In this document: positions 53,721 to 64,000 of the stretch, in pieces
Layout of the letters: every line of letters begins with the position of its first letter
Position numbering within the stretch: the stretch's first letter is position 1
Source: Podocnemis expansa
Lineage: Eukaryota > Chordata > Testudines > Podocnemididae
Length of the DNA stretch: 64,000 bases
Assembly (NCBI GenBank): GCA_007922195.1
Contig: ML682059.1
Coordinates: 17,935,088-17,999,087, forward strand
Reading direction: 5' to 3'
Translations under genes and position numbers: made by a program
Notes under the pieces: generated by a model
Databases searched by the model: none
Told to the model about the DNA's origin: nothing
Seen by the model: the letters and a program-made list of their open reading frames with translations, nothing else

Positions 53721-54945
53721 TATCTTATGTAATGCTGATTTTTTCAAAAGGGCTAAAGTTTTGCCTCTTTGACTGTCTGGTCAACTAAATACAATGGTTT
53801 GGTTTCCTTTCTCAAGTACATGGCAGTGATGCCTTCACGGACAAGATGCAGAATTTAATGTGAAAAATGGAGGATATAGCACGTTTAAGATACAGTTGGG
53901 CACATTCTTGTTTTCTAGAGAATAAGAAATAGCATTGTATTTATCTGTATGGTTAGAAATTTAAACGTATTAGGGTTCCTCCCTGACTAATAAAACAAAG
54001 AACATATACGGCAGATTTATTTTTTGTTTAGCAAAATTAAATGCAAATTTCTCATGTCACATAGTTGTGTTTCAATGTAGTAGCCAAGCCAGGCAACCTA
54101 CTGTGTTAAAAAAAAAATCTTCTTTATGCACACATATGGTCATTTACTCATATTTGACTGAAGGTGAATATATACATATTTGGTTGAAGAAAAGTTCCTC
54201 CTTCAAATATCTGTGTAAATAAAATTGCCTCATGAATGTTCCCAGAAAAGTGAGCTAAAATATCTTTTTTCTCATATAACAAGAATTAAACATCACAACA
54301 TGAATGACACAGCTCTTTAATTAGAGTCACTTCCCAAATGCAGCTCCACTTTTCCTTCATGCATACAAACACATATAGTGGAACAACTCTGCTGTTTGTG
54401 GAAGAGGTTCTTCTCAGCTGCACAGGACAGGGCAAGATATAACACAATGAAATTGTTCCTGTTTTTAAAAAGTATATATCTATTGAGGAGACCAGCAGCG
54501 GGATGGAATAAAATGGCTACACAAAGCCTGAGCTCTCAAGGGATAACACATTACTCTGCCTCCATTAAGTCCCTAAACTTATTAAACTCCCCAGGAAAAG
54601 AGAGCACAGTGCTGTAGAGCATGGATTTAAAAAAAAAAAAGGTAAAAAGATAGCTCATGAAGATATAGAAGACAGTTATTATGATTTTTCAAAACACTGA
54701 TGAAACCTCAGAAACCTTTTATCTTGTCATTAGGTGTGTGGTATTTGTACCTCTAGAAAAGATTGGATATCTCCCCTCACCCCAAGTTCTTAAAGCATTA
54801 TATAGTCCTTTCCTGAGAACAGATGTGACACAATCCAGTATAATGGCTCAATCTCTGAAGCTTTCCAGATTCATAGTAGGATCAATGAAGACTGTGTACT
54901 TGCCCCAGCTCTATTCTAAATCATCTTCTCCTTGCTTTCAAAAAA
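53721..54945. other. Unassigned stretch
   Basis: Ordinary AT-rich sequence. ORFs of 79 and 94 aa on the plus strand (54378-54965) have no recognisable features; the second runs into the LINE relic that follows. Confidence 0.35.
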
Positions 54946-54949
54946 GTTT

Positions 54950-55370
54950 TTGGTGCCTCAGCTAAGGTATCTACTTGCACACAAGATCTGATGAAAAGCT
55001 ATCCAATCTTGCAAGACTTAGATCTAAAACCAAGACTCTAGAGGTCCTTATCCAACACCGCTTCTTCACTGATAACACAGCAGCAACAACCCACAGAGAA
55101 GTGAATCCTCAATATCCCATGGACAATTTTTCAAAGTGTGCCAAGACTTCAGGCCTACTATAACCCTAAAAAGGATTAAAATAATGTGCCAAGGAGTTGA
55201 AGACACATGCTCCATCAACATCAATAATTATGAACTTTAATTGGTGAATGAGTTCTCATGCCTGGAGTCCATTATCACAGACAACATTTCACTTGCAACA
55301 GAATTCAACATCCATGCTGGAAAAGCTGGTACAACAACAGTTAGACTGAGTGAGAGAGTAAGACAAAACA
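54950..55370 (+). pseudogene. Non-CR1 LINE reverse transcriptase relic
   Basis: The open segment 54975-55163 reads HTRSDEKLSNLARLRSKTKT, then LIQHRFFTDNTAATTHREV. This is the RT palm of a distinct LINE group in which the catalytic motif is normally F-A-D-D; here it is FTDN, so the site is broken. The downstream order is kept: INNYEL, LVNEFSCLESIITDNISLATEFN and HAGKAGTT. I recognise the pattern as a vertebrate LINE but cannot settle the clade (RTE- or Rex-like are candidates). Confidence 0.72.
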
Positions 55371-55504
55371 ATAAACAGGCAGAACATTAAGATCTCTGTG
55401 TCTTATATGTGTATTATCAGTACACTTTTTAATGGAAATGAGACATAAACCTTATATTCTCATTAGGAAAAAAAGTCTCAACAGCTTTCTTACTTGCTGA
55501 CTTC

Positions 55505-55745
55505 ATCAAATTTTTGGAATCTTCTGGAGGGACAGAGACTGTCCTGTTTGTCGAGTATATAAGGTGTGGGGGCATTTTTGGCACATGATGACATAAATCA
55601 CACTAGTAGATGAGCAGGTGAATGAGCCTTTGATGGAGTAGCTGGCTTGAGTAAGTCCTACGATGGTGTCTTTTGTGCAGATGTGTGGGCAAAGTTGGCA
55701 ATGTGATTTGTTGTAGGGGTATGTGCCTGCTTTAATGTTAAGCAG
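55505..55745 (-). pseudogene. Penelope-like element GIY-YIG endonuclease relic
   Basis: The minus strand from about 55745 down to 55530 is open and reads HCQLCPHICTKDTIVGLT, YSIKGSFTCSSTSVIYVIMC and QKCPHTLYTRQTGQSL. The Cys-rich lead, the SFTCSSxxVIYVIxCxxC core and a YxxQTGQSL end match the C-terminal GIY-YIG nuclease of Penelope-like retroelements. The Y-I-G half appears altered (YTR). Stops bound it on both sides and no Penelope RT was found nearby. It is too short and lacks a Met, so ordinary ORF searches miss it. Confidence 0.75.
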
Positions 55746-56595
55746 TCCAAGTGTTCAAGGAACGAGTACATTGAAAAGGTTTTCTGTACTCTCAGCGAAC
55801 AACTGTCATTTGGGGACCGCTTTGTACATTATGTCAGAATTTTACTTTTGGATTTAAACTAAGAGGGGAGGGAACCAAGGACACAGGGAGTAATTAATAT
55901 AAGACATAATTACTGAAGTTTACTAAGAGAAGCCAAACCCTATCCAAGCATATAATTAGAAACAAGAGAGATATTGGACATACAATGGTTCATGCAATCA
56001 ACAGTATTTCAAAGTTTTCCAATACTCTTAATAGTTTTTCTCACTAGTTCTTCCTTTTAAAATAATAATTCTGTTTTCCTGGGACCAGAAATGGAGATCC
56101 ACTGAGTCCAGCCACTGTGCAACAGCCACCACCATCTGGGAATTATTTCTTTCTGTAGCTTCTAGCATGGCAACTTAAATAATGCTACAATTTCCAATGT
56201 AGTGGCTCCTCTCTTGGCATTGGAAATATTGCAGGATAATAGAGAGGTGTTCATGATGCTCATGACAATAGTGCAGAGCTGAGTAGGTTCCAGGCTTTTG
56301 GGGTAATGGCATATACACAACCGAGACAGGGTTCCAGAAAGTGCTGCATAGAAGTGTTCATTTGTTTGCTGTTGATGCCTGGGGAGGCAAGGAGGACATT
56401 GCATGATTGGAGGCCAAAGACCTTCCTAAAAGTTCCTACAGCTAGTTGCATTGAGCACTAGCTACCCATAGTACACTTCTCTGTTCATCGACACAAGCCT
56501 AGCTGGTAAGGATGTGTTCTCATGATGCAATGGGCATGATATGATCACTGCTTACCAACTTTTAGTTCAGTGGGTGAATGAAGACTGAAATTACA
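55746..56595. other. Unassigned stretch
   Basis: No gene recognised. Minus-strand ORFs of 80 and 63 aa (56162-56451) overlap and show no features. Confidence 0.35.
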
Positions 56596-56599
56596 TCTG

Positions 56600-57307
56600 C
56601 TCCTCTTTACAGACTAGATATACCCTTCGGTTCAGCTTCTGGCCATTGGATTGTGATGTACCTTTCTCTGTTTCACTTAAGAACCCATTATTAAATATTT
56701 GTTCCCCTTTATTATAGATTACAATCAAGTCTCATTATTCTCATTGTTAAACTAAATAGATTGAGCTCTTTCAGTCTACCATTATAGGGCACGTTTTCTA
56801 ATTCTTTAACAATTCTCACAGCTCTTCTCTGAACTCCCTCCAATTTATCATCATTCTTTTTGAATTGTGAGCACTAGAACTGGGCACAGTATTCCAAAAT
56901 CCATTGCAGCAGTGCCTAATGTAAATGTAAAATAAACTCTCTGTTCCTACACAAGATTCCTTTATTCATCCTTGGATTATATTAGCTCTTTTGGCCTCAG
57001 AATCACATTAGGAGCTCATGTTCAGCTGATTATCTACTTCGATCCCCAAACTTTTTTCCCAGTTAAAGTCTGCCATTTTGTAAGTACGGCCCTCATTATT
57101 TGTTCATAGATGTATACATTTACATTTAGCTATATTAAAGTGCTTCGTGCTTGCTTGCACCCCGTTTATGAAGAGATCCAGATCACTCTGACTCAGTGAC
57201 CTATTCTCTTCATTATTTACCAATGCCCCAATTTTTATGTCATCTGTAAACCTTACCAGTGATGACTTTATTTTTATTTTATGTATTTTTTTCAGATTAA
57301 AGATCAA
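56600..57307 (-). pseudogene. CR1 LINE RT to 3' region, antisense
   Basis: The plus strand shows antisense CR1: GGCCATTGGATTGTGATGTACC, AACTAAATAGATTGAGCTC, CTCTTCTCTGAACTCCCTCCAA, GGAGCTCATGTTCAGCTGATTATC, ATGTATACATTTACATTTAGC. The minus-strand ORF 57104-57307 reads SSLVRFTDDIKIGALVNNEE, SQSDLDLFING and FNIAKCKCIHL. The RT catalytic motif here is FTDD. The 3' end and 5' part are missing. Confidence 0.88.
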
Positions 57308-58215
57308 TTTAAGAATAAAATGAGATGCTTTATCTTATTAAAGGCCACAATTTCCAGGTTATTAATAACACTGCCCTCAGTGCATTTTTCTAGTTCTCCC
57401 AACCAAAACCAAAAATGCTTTTTAAGGACTTCTTTTAATTACCACAAGACTATGAAGGAAGAGAAATTAGACTTCCAAGAGATTTAGATTGCACGCTGTT
57501 TCCTTATTGGGACATACCAAGTAAAAACACTTGGTGCAGCATTGACTTCTTTGTGCTAAGTATTCAGCATCTCAGATTGTTGGAGAAAATTACTCTTAAG
57601 GGAGCAGGATTATGCACTTGATTCACATTCTCATCAGTTGTACACTAGAACAGATTTCATGTTTAGCTCCAACTCCTTAATGAAGCTGACAAGAGCTGAA
57701 GAAATTGGTGCCATTATATCAAAGCCATAACTACGGTGGGGCCAAAGGGGCAAAACCCCAGGCAGTGTGGAGTGGCTCAATGGAGCCACTCTATTAAAGG
57801 GGTGGCTTTTGTGGCACCAGCTCTAAGTGCCATTAATTGGAAAGGGCACATTCTGATTGGAACGCACCCTGGGCAGCAAAAACCGGTGTTACAGCTCCAC
57901 ATTATATGGTCAGATTGTGCACCATTTGAGGTAGTATTTCATAGCTGGGATAAAAAAGATAAAGTCACTTTTTGGGAAACTGAACTACTTACTAGTCCAA
58001 GAGAAAGGTCAGGCGCAGTTAAAGCGGACATTGCTCAATATCCTCAAATAATGAATAAAGACAACATAAAATGAAGTCTTCTCAGGAGGCAGGTAAAACA
58101 ATATTTAGGGGCCAGTTGAAAATCAGAGCCTCATAACTGGGGGAAAAAGAAAAACAAAAACAAAAACAAAAAAAAACCTCAAGAAAAAAATAAAATGAAC
58201 AGGATATAAAAAAAG
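57308..58215. other. Unassigned; one 112-aa ORF of unknown nature
   Basis: A plus-strand ORF (57736-58074, 112 aa) has normal amino-acid composition (WDKKDKVTFWETELL, IAQYPQIMNKDNIK), but I do not recognise it. It could be part of the L1 relic that follows. An (AAAAC)n run sits at about 58150-58180. Confidence 0.3.
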
Positions 58216-58219
58216 GTTT

Positions 58220-59110
58220 GAAAACTGTCATGAAAGCACAGATTCAAATAAAGTACACTGATGATTTACTAATATCAGAGGGAAAATAAATATGTTGGTT
58301 ACAGATGACACTGAAAAACCTTTTAGGTATAGAAAGCAGATGTTTTAGTAAAAAGGAAACAAATTTGACAGATACATGGATCACAAGCTTAACACTGGAT
58401 GCAGAAAAAGCTTCTGATAAAATACACTGAAACTTCCAAGTTCTGTTCCAAATGAACGTTGACCCCAGTCTATGAAATAGTTAATTGCTCTTTGCATCAC
58501 ACCAAAAAGCAGCAGCATGAGTTAATGGAATTAAATCTCCCTTGTACAGAGGGATTTGCCAGGTCTTTTCATTGTCTTCTTCCTTTTTCTGCTGGAGAAG
58601 GTGCCTTCTGCACAGAGGATAAGGAATAAGGAATGTATCAGAGAAATCTAAACCAAATATTCCACTAAAATTGATATCTAAATGAATGGTGGGTTCGGGA
58701 AAGATCTGGCTTTAAAGCAAACTATGCAAAATTTGAAATCCTAGTTATAAAGGTGCCAGACAACATTTGAGAACAAATGGGCAAGAAATTCTCTAAGATA
58801 CCTTTCAATTCAAATCTCAAAGAACCTAGAAGAGTTGTATGATTTAAATGTCAAACACTTCTTCAGCAAATGAAATAAAAGATCCAAAGTGCAGGGGAAA
58901 GTATGCCATTTCTTGGTAGTCAAAAAGTAGTCAAAATGAACATTTTCCAAAAATAGCTTCCTTGTTTCAAAATCTTCCTATTATCTTCACAGATGAAATC
59001 CACCAGACATACAGAGGATGTCGTTAGAATTTATATGGAATAAGAAAAAGACCAAGAATGAGAACTGATACTTGGTATAGCCCACTTAAACAGAATGCAC
59101 TAGGTGTTAT
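58220..59110 (+). pseudogene. L1-type LINE reverse transcriptase relic
   Basis: The plus strand reads TLDAEKASDKIH (about 58388-58426), the L1 RT motif A. KAAAxVNGIKSPLYRGICQVFSLSSSFF follows, matching the motif B region. RYLSIQISKNLEELYDLNV (about 58797-58854), PKIASLFQNLPIIF (about 58949-58990) and EFIWNKKKTKNEN (about 59027-59065) match the L1 region after RT. Stops and frameshifts are frequent. Oddly, a YTDDLLIS motif resembling catalytic motif C lies at about 58252-58275, upstream of motif A. L1 is much rarer than CR1 in this window. Confidence 0.78.
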
Positions 59111-62100
59111 AAATATTCAGCAAGAAAAAAGTGACAGTGTAAATATTGCCTCAGTACTATGAATTAATTAAAACAAATAATGACGTCTTCCAGAAATGTA
59201 TGAACTTCCATTACCAAAGAGTACTCTGAGGGTTTAGGAGAGAACTAACGATAAAATAAGTCATTTTCCCTTGCCAATGACAACCATTGAGGGGAGAGAA
59301 AAAAAACAAAAAACAAAAACAGATCTTAAACCAAATCATGAACCCAAGACCTTTGAAGACTTAGGAAACCCATGTAATGCCAGCTATTCCAGCTATTTAC
59401 CACAGACATCTTGTAACTTAATTAAAGATCAAAATTAACTTCAGCTTTCTTATTCTCCCATTGTAGCATTATGTTTCTCACCTAGGAAAGTTATGTTATA
59501 AAGAAAGCTAACTTTAGTAGAAGTGATAACTTCTGGTCAATTAAGAAATAAAAATATGCAAATAACTATATACCAGTCTTGCAGACAACTTGCTTAATAA
59601 CCTCCCTCCCCATGCCTAGTTCCAGTCTTGTTGTCCAGCCATTGATAATTCCTCTTTCCCACTGCACTTCATCTGATCTCTCCTTCTCTCTCCCCTCAGC
59701 GACTGCAAGTTCCACCCCCTTTCCAATTGTCATGCCCATGTTTCCAGTCCTTGATGGCTCTCAGCCCCAATTTCCTACCCAGGGTTTCTTGTTCTAGCCA
59801 CTCCTCACCCAAACCTGACACCTTGTGACATGCTACAATGCCACATATATCCCTGTAGTGTGGTCTCTGTATCATTCCTATTCACCCTTACAGTGTAACT
59901 AATGGAAAGTATGTCACGTAAGGTGTTTTGGGGATGCTCATGGCATGCTCTACAGTCTACAGTACTGTTATGGTAGCATGTTTCCTGCAACATAATATGT
60001 GTGCACAGATACAAACCTGTGATAGGTCATGTCCCCAAATGAATCGCACATGGCTTGAATAAAGGCAAACAAACAGAGCTGTATTTACACACAGCAGAGG
60101 CATGAGTACAAGAACAATAAAGCATAAGCACCGTGGCTCAAGAGAGAAGGATCATGCCCATTGCTGGAGATGAACAGTCACCTGAATGAGTGGAATGGTG
60201 CAGAGAGGGTTTGGAAAACAAGAGACACATTGATCTGGATGAGGCTCTTCCCTGGATTCTATTTTCCAAACATCATCAAGGACTGACAGCTCTCCACACA
60301 GCAGAGTTTGGCTAAAAGTCTGTGGGTACACCAAATGTAGACTGTGATCTTAGTTTAACATGTGACCTTTCCTTTTATTGGATTGTGGTTATCTCCTTGA
60401 CTGATTAATCATCTAATTTCATATTACTTTGACTTGTATTCACTTAAAATCTTATTGTAGTCAATGAACCTACATTTGTTTTATATGAAGTGCCATTTGA
60501 ATGAGAGTATGAGTAAAGACCTTCCTGGAACAAAAGATGGTGGATATCAATTTCTCTGTTAAATTGATGGACAAGAGTAAATGAGCTTGTAGTGTGGATG
60601 ATGGTGAAGAATCCCTGCTAAAATGGTCTTAGAGTAGCTGCCAGCACAAGGGTCCTTGCTAACATGGCCATGTGAGCCATGGGGTTGCAAAGGACCAGAA
60701 GTGTGCAAGGGAGTAAAACCACAGCAGGATCATTGGACCTATGAGCAGATGACCTTGGCTTCCCTCAGACCCCCTAAGAAGAGCTGCGGAATTTCAGGTA
60801 GGTGTCCAACTTATTTCCCTGGGAGAAGCACAGACAGATCCAGCCCCCTGTCAGAACAATATGAGGTAGTCTTCAAAAAGCATTCCTCATGGACATTTCC
60901 TCTTCATAAGTCTTCCCTCTGACAGATTTTACCATAGGAGGGAGTAAATCAGCTCAGTCTTTATTAGAGTCTATACTAAATTCTCTTTAGCTTTAGAGTA
61001 ATTTCCAGAGGATATTACATGGTCCGCAGCCATAAGTGCTTACTTCAGGGCAGATTGTCAAAAACAGACCAGACACTCCAAACTGGATCACTAACCTATC
61101 TTAGCAAGGATTCACTCACAGGCCTCTCAGACTGTCCAGTCTATCTTGCCACCCAGACACACTGGACTTATTGATAAATGTTTACTTACACCAAAAATCA
61201 CATCATATTCTGTTTGCTTACAGTTCCAAGGGACCTGTCACCTCAGATCGTTTGGTACCTTAAGCCTTACACCACACACAACTCATAGAGCCAGTCCTGT
61301 AATAAACTATCTAAAAAGGTTTATTAACAAGGAAAAGAAAGAAATGAGAGTTATTTACAAGTTAAAACAAGCAAACATACACACAAATAAATTATGATCT
61401 AATCCGCAGAGTGACAGTATTGTAGTGATTTGTCAATTCAAATTGTCTTTCAGGACAGACACAAGAGATAACCCCTGGGAATCTCAGGCTTCAATTGGGT
61501 GCCTCTGGCTCTCATCCAGTTAGGGTTCAAAAGCCAAAAAGAGGTGGAAAGTCTTCCTGTGAATTTTATTTATTTCCTTCATTCAGCTTCAAAGTCCACA
61601 GGATGAGCCCTCTTGCAGGTACAATTTCCAAGGTGTGATCAGTATATTAACCAACCCTTAGTACTGCAGTGTATCTTGATGGCCCATCTGATTTTGATAG
61701 TCCTTCTGAATGGATGTAGACAGATTATTCCCATGCCTAAGTTTACAAGTTCAGGGCAAATATTTTTAAAGTTATACAGCAAAATTTTCATATTTTCTTA
61801 TAGAATGGAATATAGAAATTATAAGTGAGATTAATGCATGCAGCAATTTACAAGCATTTTGTAGAGTCTAAACATTGAATATTTTCTTATAAAACTAATG
61901 CCTATTTCGGCAAATCTAACATACAGCTGAACAAGCCTAGTCTGCACCTGTGAGTTTATTAGTTCTTAGTTTCTGCCTGAAGCCTGGGCAACCACTGGCA
62001 TCTGACCTGCCAGCATCACAAGAACCTATTAGTTTCATCTCTACTAAAGCTTTATGTGACTTTTTCATAAGAATGGGCTTGTAGCTAGAGGTAGAATGGT

Positions 62101-62395
62101 GTAATCGTACCAAGAAAGAAGGAAAAAAAGCAAAGACTTTAAAACTGAGGAACAAGAGAAATAGTGAATAAGAAAAACAGGAATAAAAATGATATATTTA
62201 GTATTTATTTTATCATCACAATAGTTATTTTTGCCAAGCTCAGGCATTCACATCTCTGCCAGAGATTACAGAGACCAAACCATTTTTTTAAATTAATTTT
62301 TAATAATGTGTAATAATCTGAGTAGCACTGGTCTGTGTGCAGAATTAGAATTCCTGTGATAGAAAAAGAAATATTTGTGCAGAGTTTTATGAGCA
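59111..62395. other. Unassigned stretch, no gene recognised
   Basis: About 59590-59810 is C-rich and may be LTR-like. About 60920-61800 resembles antisense LTR- or LINE-type repeat sequence (AATAAACTATCTAAAAAGGTTTATTAACAAGG), but I cannot name it. ORFs up to 88 aa have no family features. Confidence 0.3.
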
Positions 62396-64000
62396 AAGTT
62401 GACCTGAGGCTTCCCGAGGCTGATTGAGAAATTGCAGTCAACGCAGATCCTTAACCCCTTCCCAGCACTATTTTCAATCTGCTAAAGAATAAAGTCTTTG
62501 TGGTTTAATATACAAGGAAACAAAGAGCTGAAAAGAGCAATAAACTTTTATATGATTACAAGAAGCTTTATATTTTTTTTTTAAACTCATCTTCATGACT
62601 ACAACTGGCTCTTATGGATAGTTCAACATTGAGAATCTTTATTTGATAAAGCACTATATTTTGAACAAAATCTTCTCAGGTCAACCCAGTACAATCTGAG
62701 ATGTGTTATTAATTTCCCCTTCTTCAGCACCAAGACAACAGGTGGCAATCACAACATCTGCTACAACCTCAAAATAAGCATCTAAAAAGCTGGACATTTC
62801 TGAACAGTTAATGGAAAAAAACAGGAGAGAGTGTGCTAATCCTTAAAATAAGCATGGAGTTAGCTGTCCTACTTCTTTCTAGAATAGCCTGAAACACTGG
62901 TGTTAGTGAGAGTTAAAAAGAATATTTATGAGTCTCGGAGATAAAGACCCTGCTAATGTTCCTGACTGTTGCCACACATTTCCATTAACCTGCAACAACC
63001 TGCCAGTAGGCCAGCTCAGTGGGTGTTAATCTCCGTAAACTTTTTCATCCAGTCAAACGTGTTTTGCCAGGGCATTGTACTAACTCAAAGCTTCTCCTGC
63101 TCCAGTACTGCTTGTGATAATTATATTTATTAATGATTTCCGGTTACTCAAGGATACCGAATCTGTAGCGCAAAGAATGTTCTTCTCAAAACAAAGCTGA
63201 AAAGGGAAACTCCACCAACCCCATAAAGAAAATCCCTACAACCCAAATGTTGCCAGATTTAAAAGTAAGACTGTTAGTTACAAACCAGAGAGGAGTATGG
63301 TCAGACATGCATAATCCAAATTGGTATGCAAATTCAACTTTTACTGTGCAGTGCATTAAACATTTGTTAAATGCATTGCAATTAAGTACAAGCATGTATT
63401 GAAACTATATTTACAATGTAATTTTCATAAATACATTTATATTTAACATGCAATTTTATTCCATCCAATTGAAATGCATGTTAAAAAATCTTAATTCAAA
63501 ATGTCACCAGGAAACTTCCACTACAAATTAATAAATTCATGGAATATGCAGAATATTTTGTCAAGTAATACTTTGCCTTTTCCACTTTATTGCTGTCATA
63601 TGAATTATTTTGTTTTGATATGAGGAAGTACAACTCTAGAGAAATCAACTTTCCCATGTAACATTTTAAAGTACAGAAAATGAAATAATACAGAACATAT
63701 TGTCTTAGTATTGGGGAGGGTGTATAATACTGATTCAAAATTCTTTAAAATGTAATAAATGCTTTTTAGCTGTCAAATATCCCTTGAGCCTGAGTTACAT
63801 AAGTTAATAAAAGGGAAATCTGGAAGAGGAAAGAAGAAAGTGGTTATATTTCTGAAATCACTTCAATGCCCTTTGCTAGAGAAGATAGATGACATCTTGG
63901 GCCCACTGAACTCAATGGGAATTTTGCCATCTATTTGGATCATGATTTTACCTCAAATGTTTGCTTTAAAAGTGCTAAGAGATGAGATCTAAAGACACTG
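62396..64000. other. Apparently unique AT-rich sequence
   Basis: No gene or known repeat seen. About 62450-63150 shows none of the repeat words that fill the window and is a candidate for single-copy, possibly conserved non-coding DNA. The 77-aa ORF at 63759-63992 is unrecognised. Confidence 0.3.

Noticed and set aside
57736..58074. 112-aa ORF as a host gene
   Set aside because: No homology recognised, no splice or promoter context, and it directly precedes an L1 relic.

Overview
The window looks like intergenic or intronic DNA from a sauropsid, most likely a turtle. It is full of decayed CR1 LINEs in both orientations, carries turtle-style SINE-like repeats, and has many small DNA transposons ending in GGGTATGTCTACAC-like sequences. 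The species call is an inference from repeat content. I found no host protein-coding gene, tRNA or rRNA; almost every translated ORF is a shadow of repeat DNA.

Layout. 1-5.4 kb: a truncated palindromic element, AT-rich DNA and a 1.3-kb C-rich repeat (2.08-3.39 kb). 5.4-9.2 kb: a CR1 tail, a 1.08-kb foldback DNA transposon with a GC-rich core, and a G/A-rich minisatellite. 9.6-16.2 kb: antisense CR1 split by an insertion, two palindromic MITEs, one hAT MITE, three sense CR1 pieces. 16.4-19 kb: a foldback SINE-like repeat and a second copy of the C-rich repeat. 19.2-22.9 kb: one antisense CR1 broken by three insertions. 25-28.9 kb: a sense CR1 split by a whole antisense CR1, which itself holds a MITE. 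31.5-37.1 kb: a nearly complete LTR retrotransposon nested in a palindromic MITE. 37.4-38.5 kb: antisense CR1 ORF1. 39-47.6 kb: four more palindromic elements and a sense CR1 fragment. 47.6-49 kb: antisense CR1 endonuclease. 49.3-52.9 kb: a possible long PIF/Harbinger-like element. 53-59.2 kb: CR1, a non-CR1 LINE, a Penelope-like GIY-YIG endonuclease relic, CR1 and an L1 relic. 59.2-64 kb: mostly unassigned sequence.

The most informative unit is the LTR retrotransposon (31497-37104). It has paired ~610-bp LTRs about 96% alike, a tRNA-Leu-like primer site, a polypurine tract and a near-perfect 5-bp target duplication. Its order is Gag (with a SCAN-like capsid domain), protease, integrase, then reverse transcriptase. 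Integrase before RT is unusual for Ty3/Gypsy and marks the Gmr1-like lineage. This copy has lost the RT catalytic core and most of RNase H, so it is dead.

The second theme is a set of at least eleven palindrome-built MITEs. They share termini and 3-bp target duplications, but each is filled with its own repeated self-complementary word (TTTCGAAA, AATTCGAATT, AAGTCGACTT, AGTTYGAACT, AAAAAAGCTTTTTT-like). Several also share one central module despite different filler.
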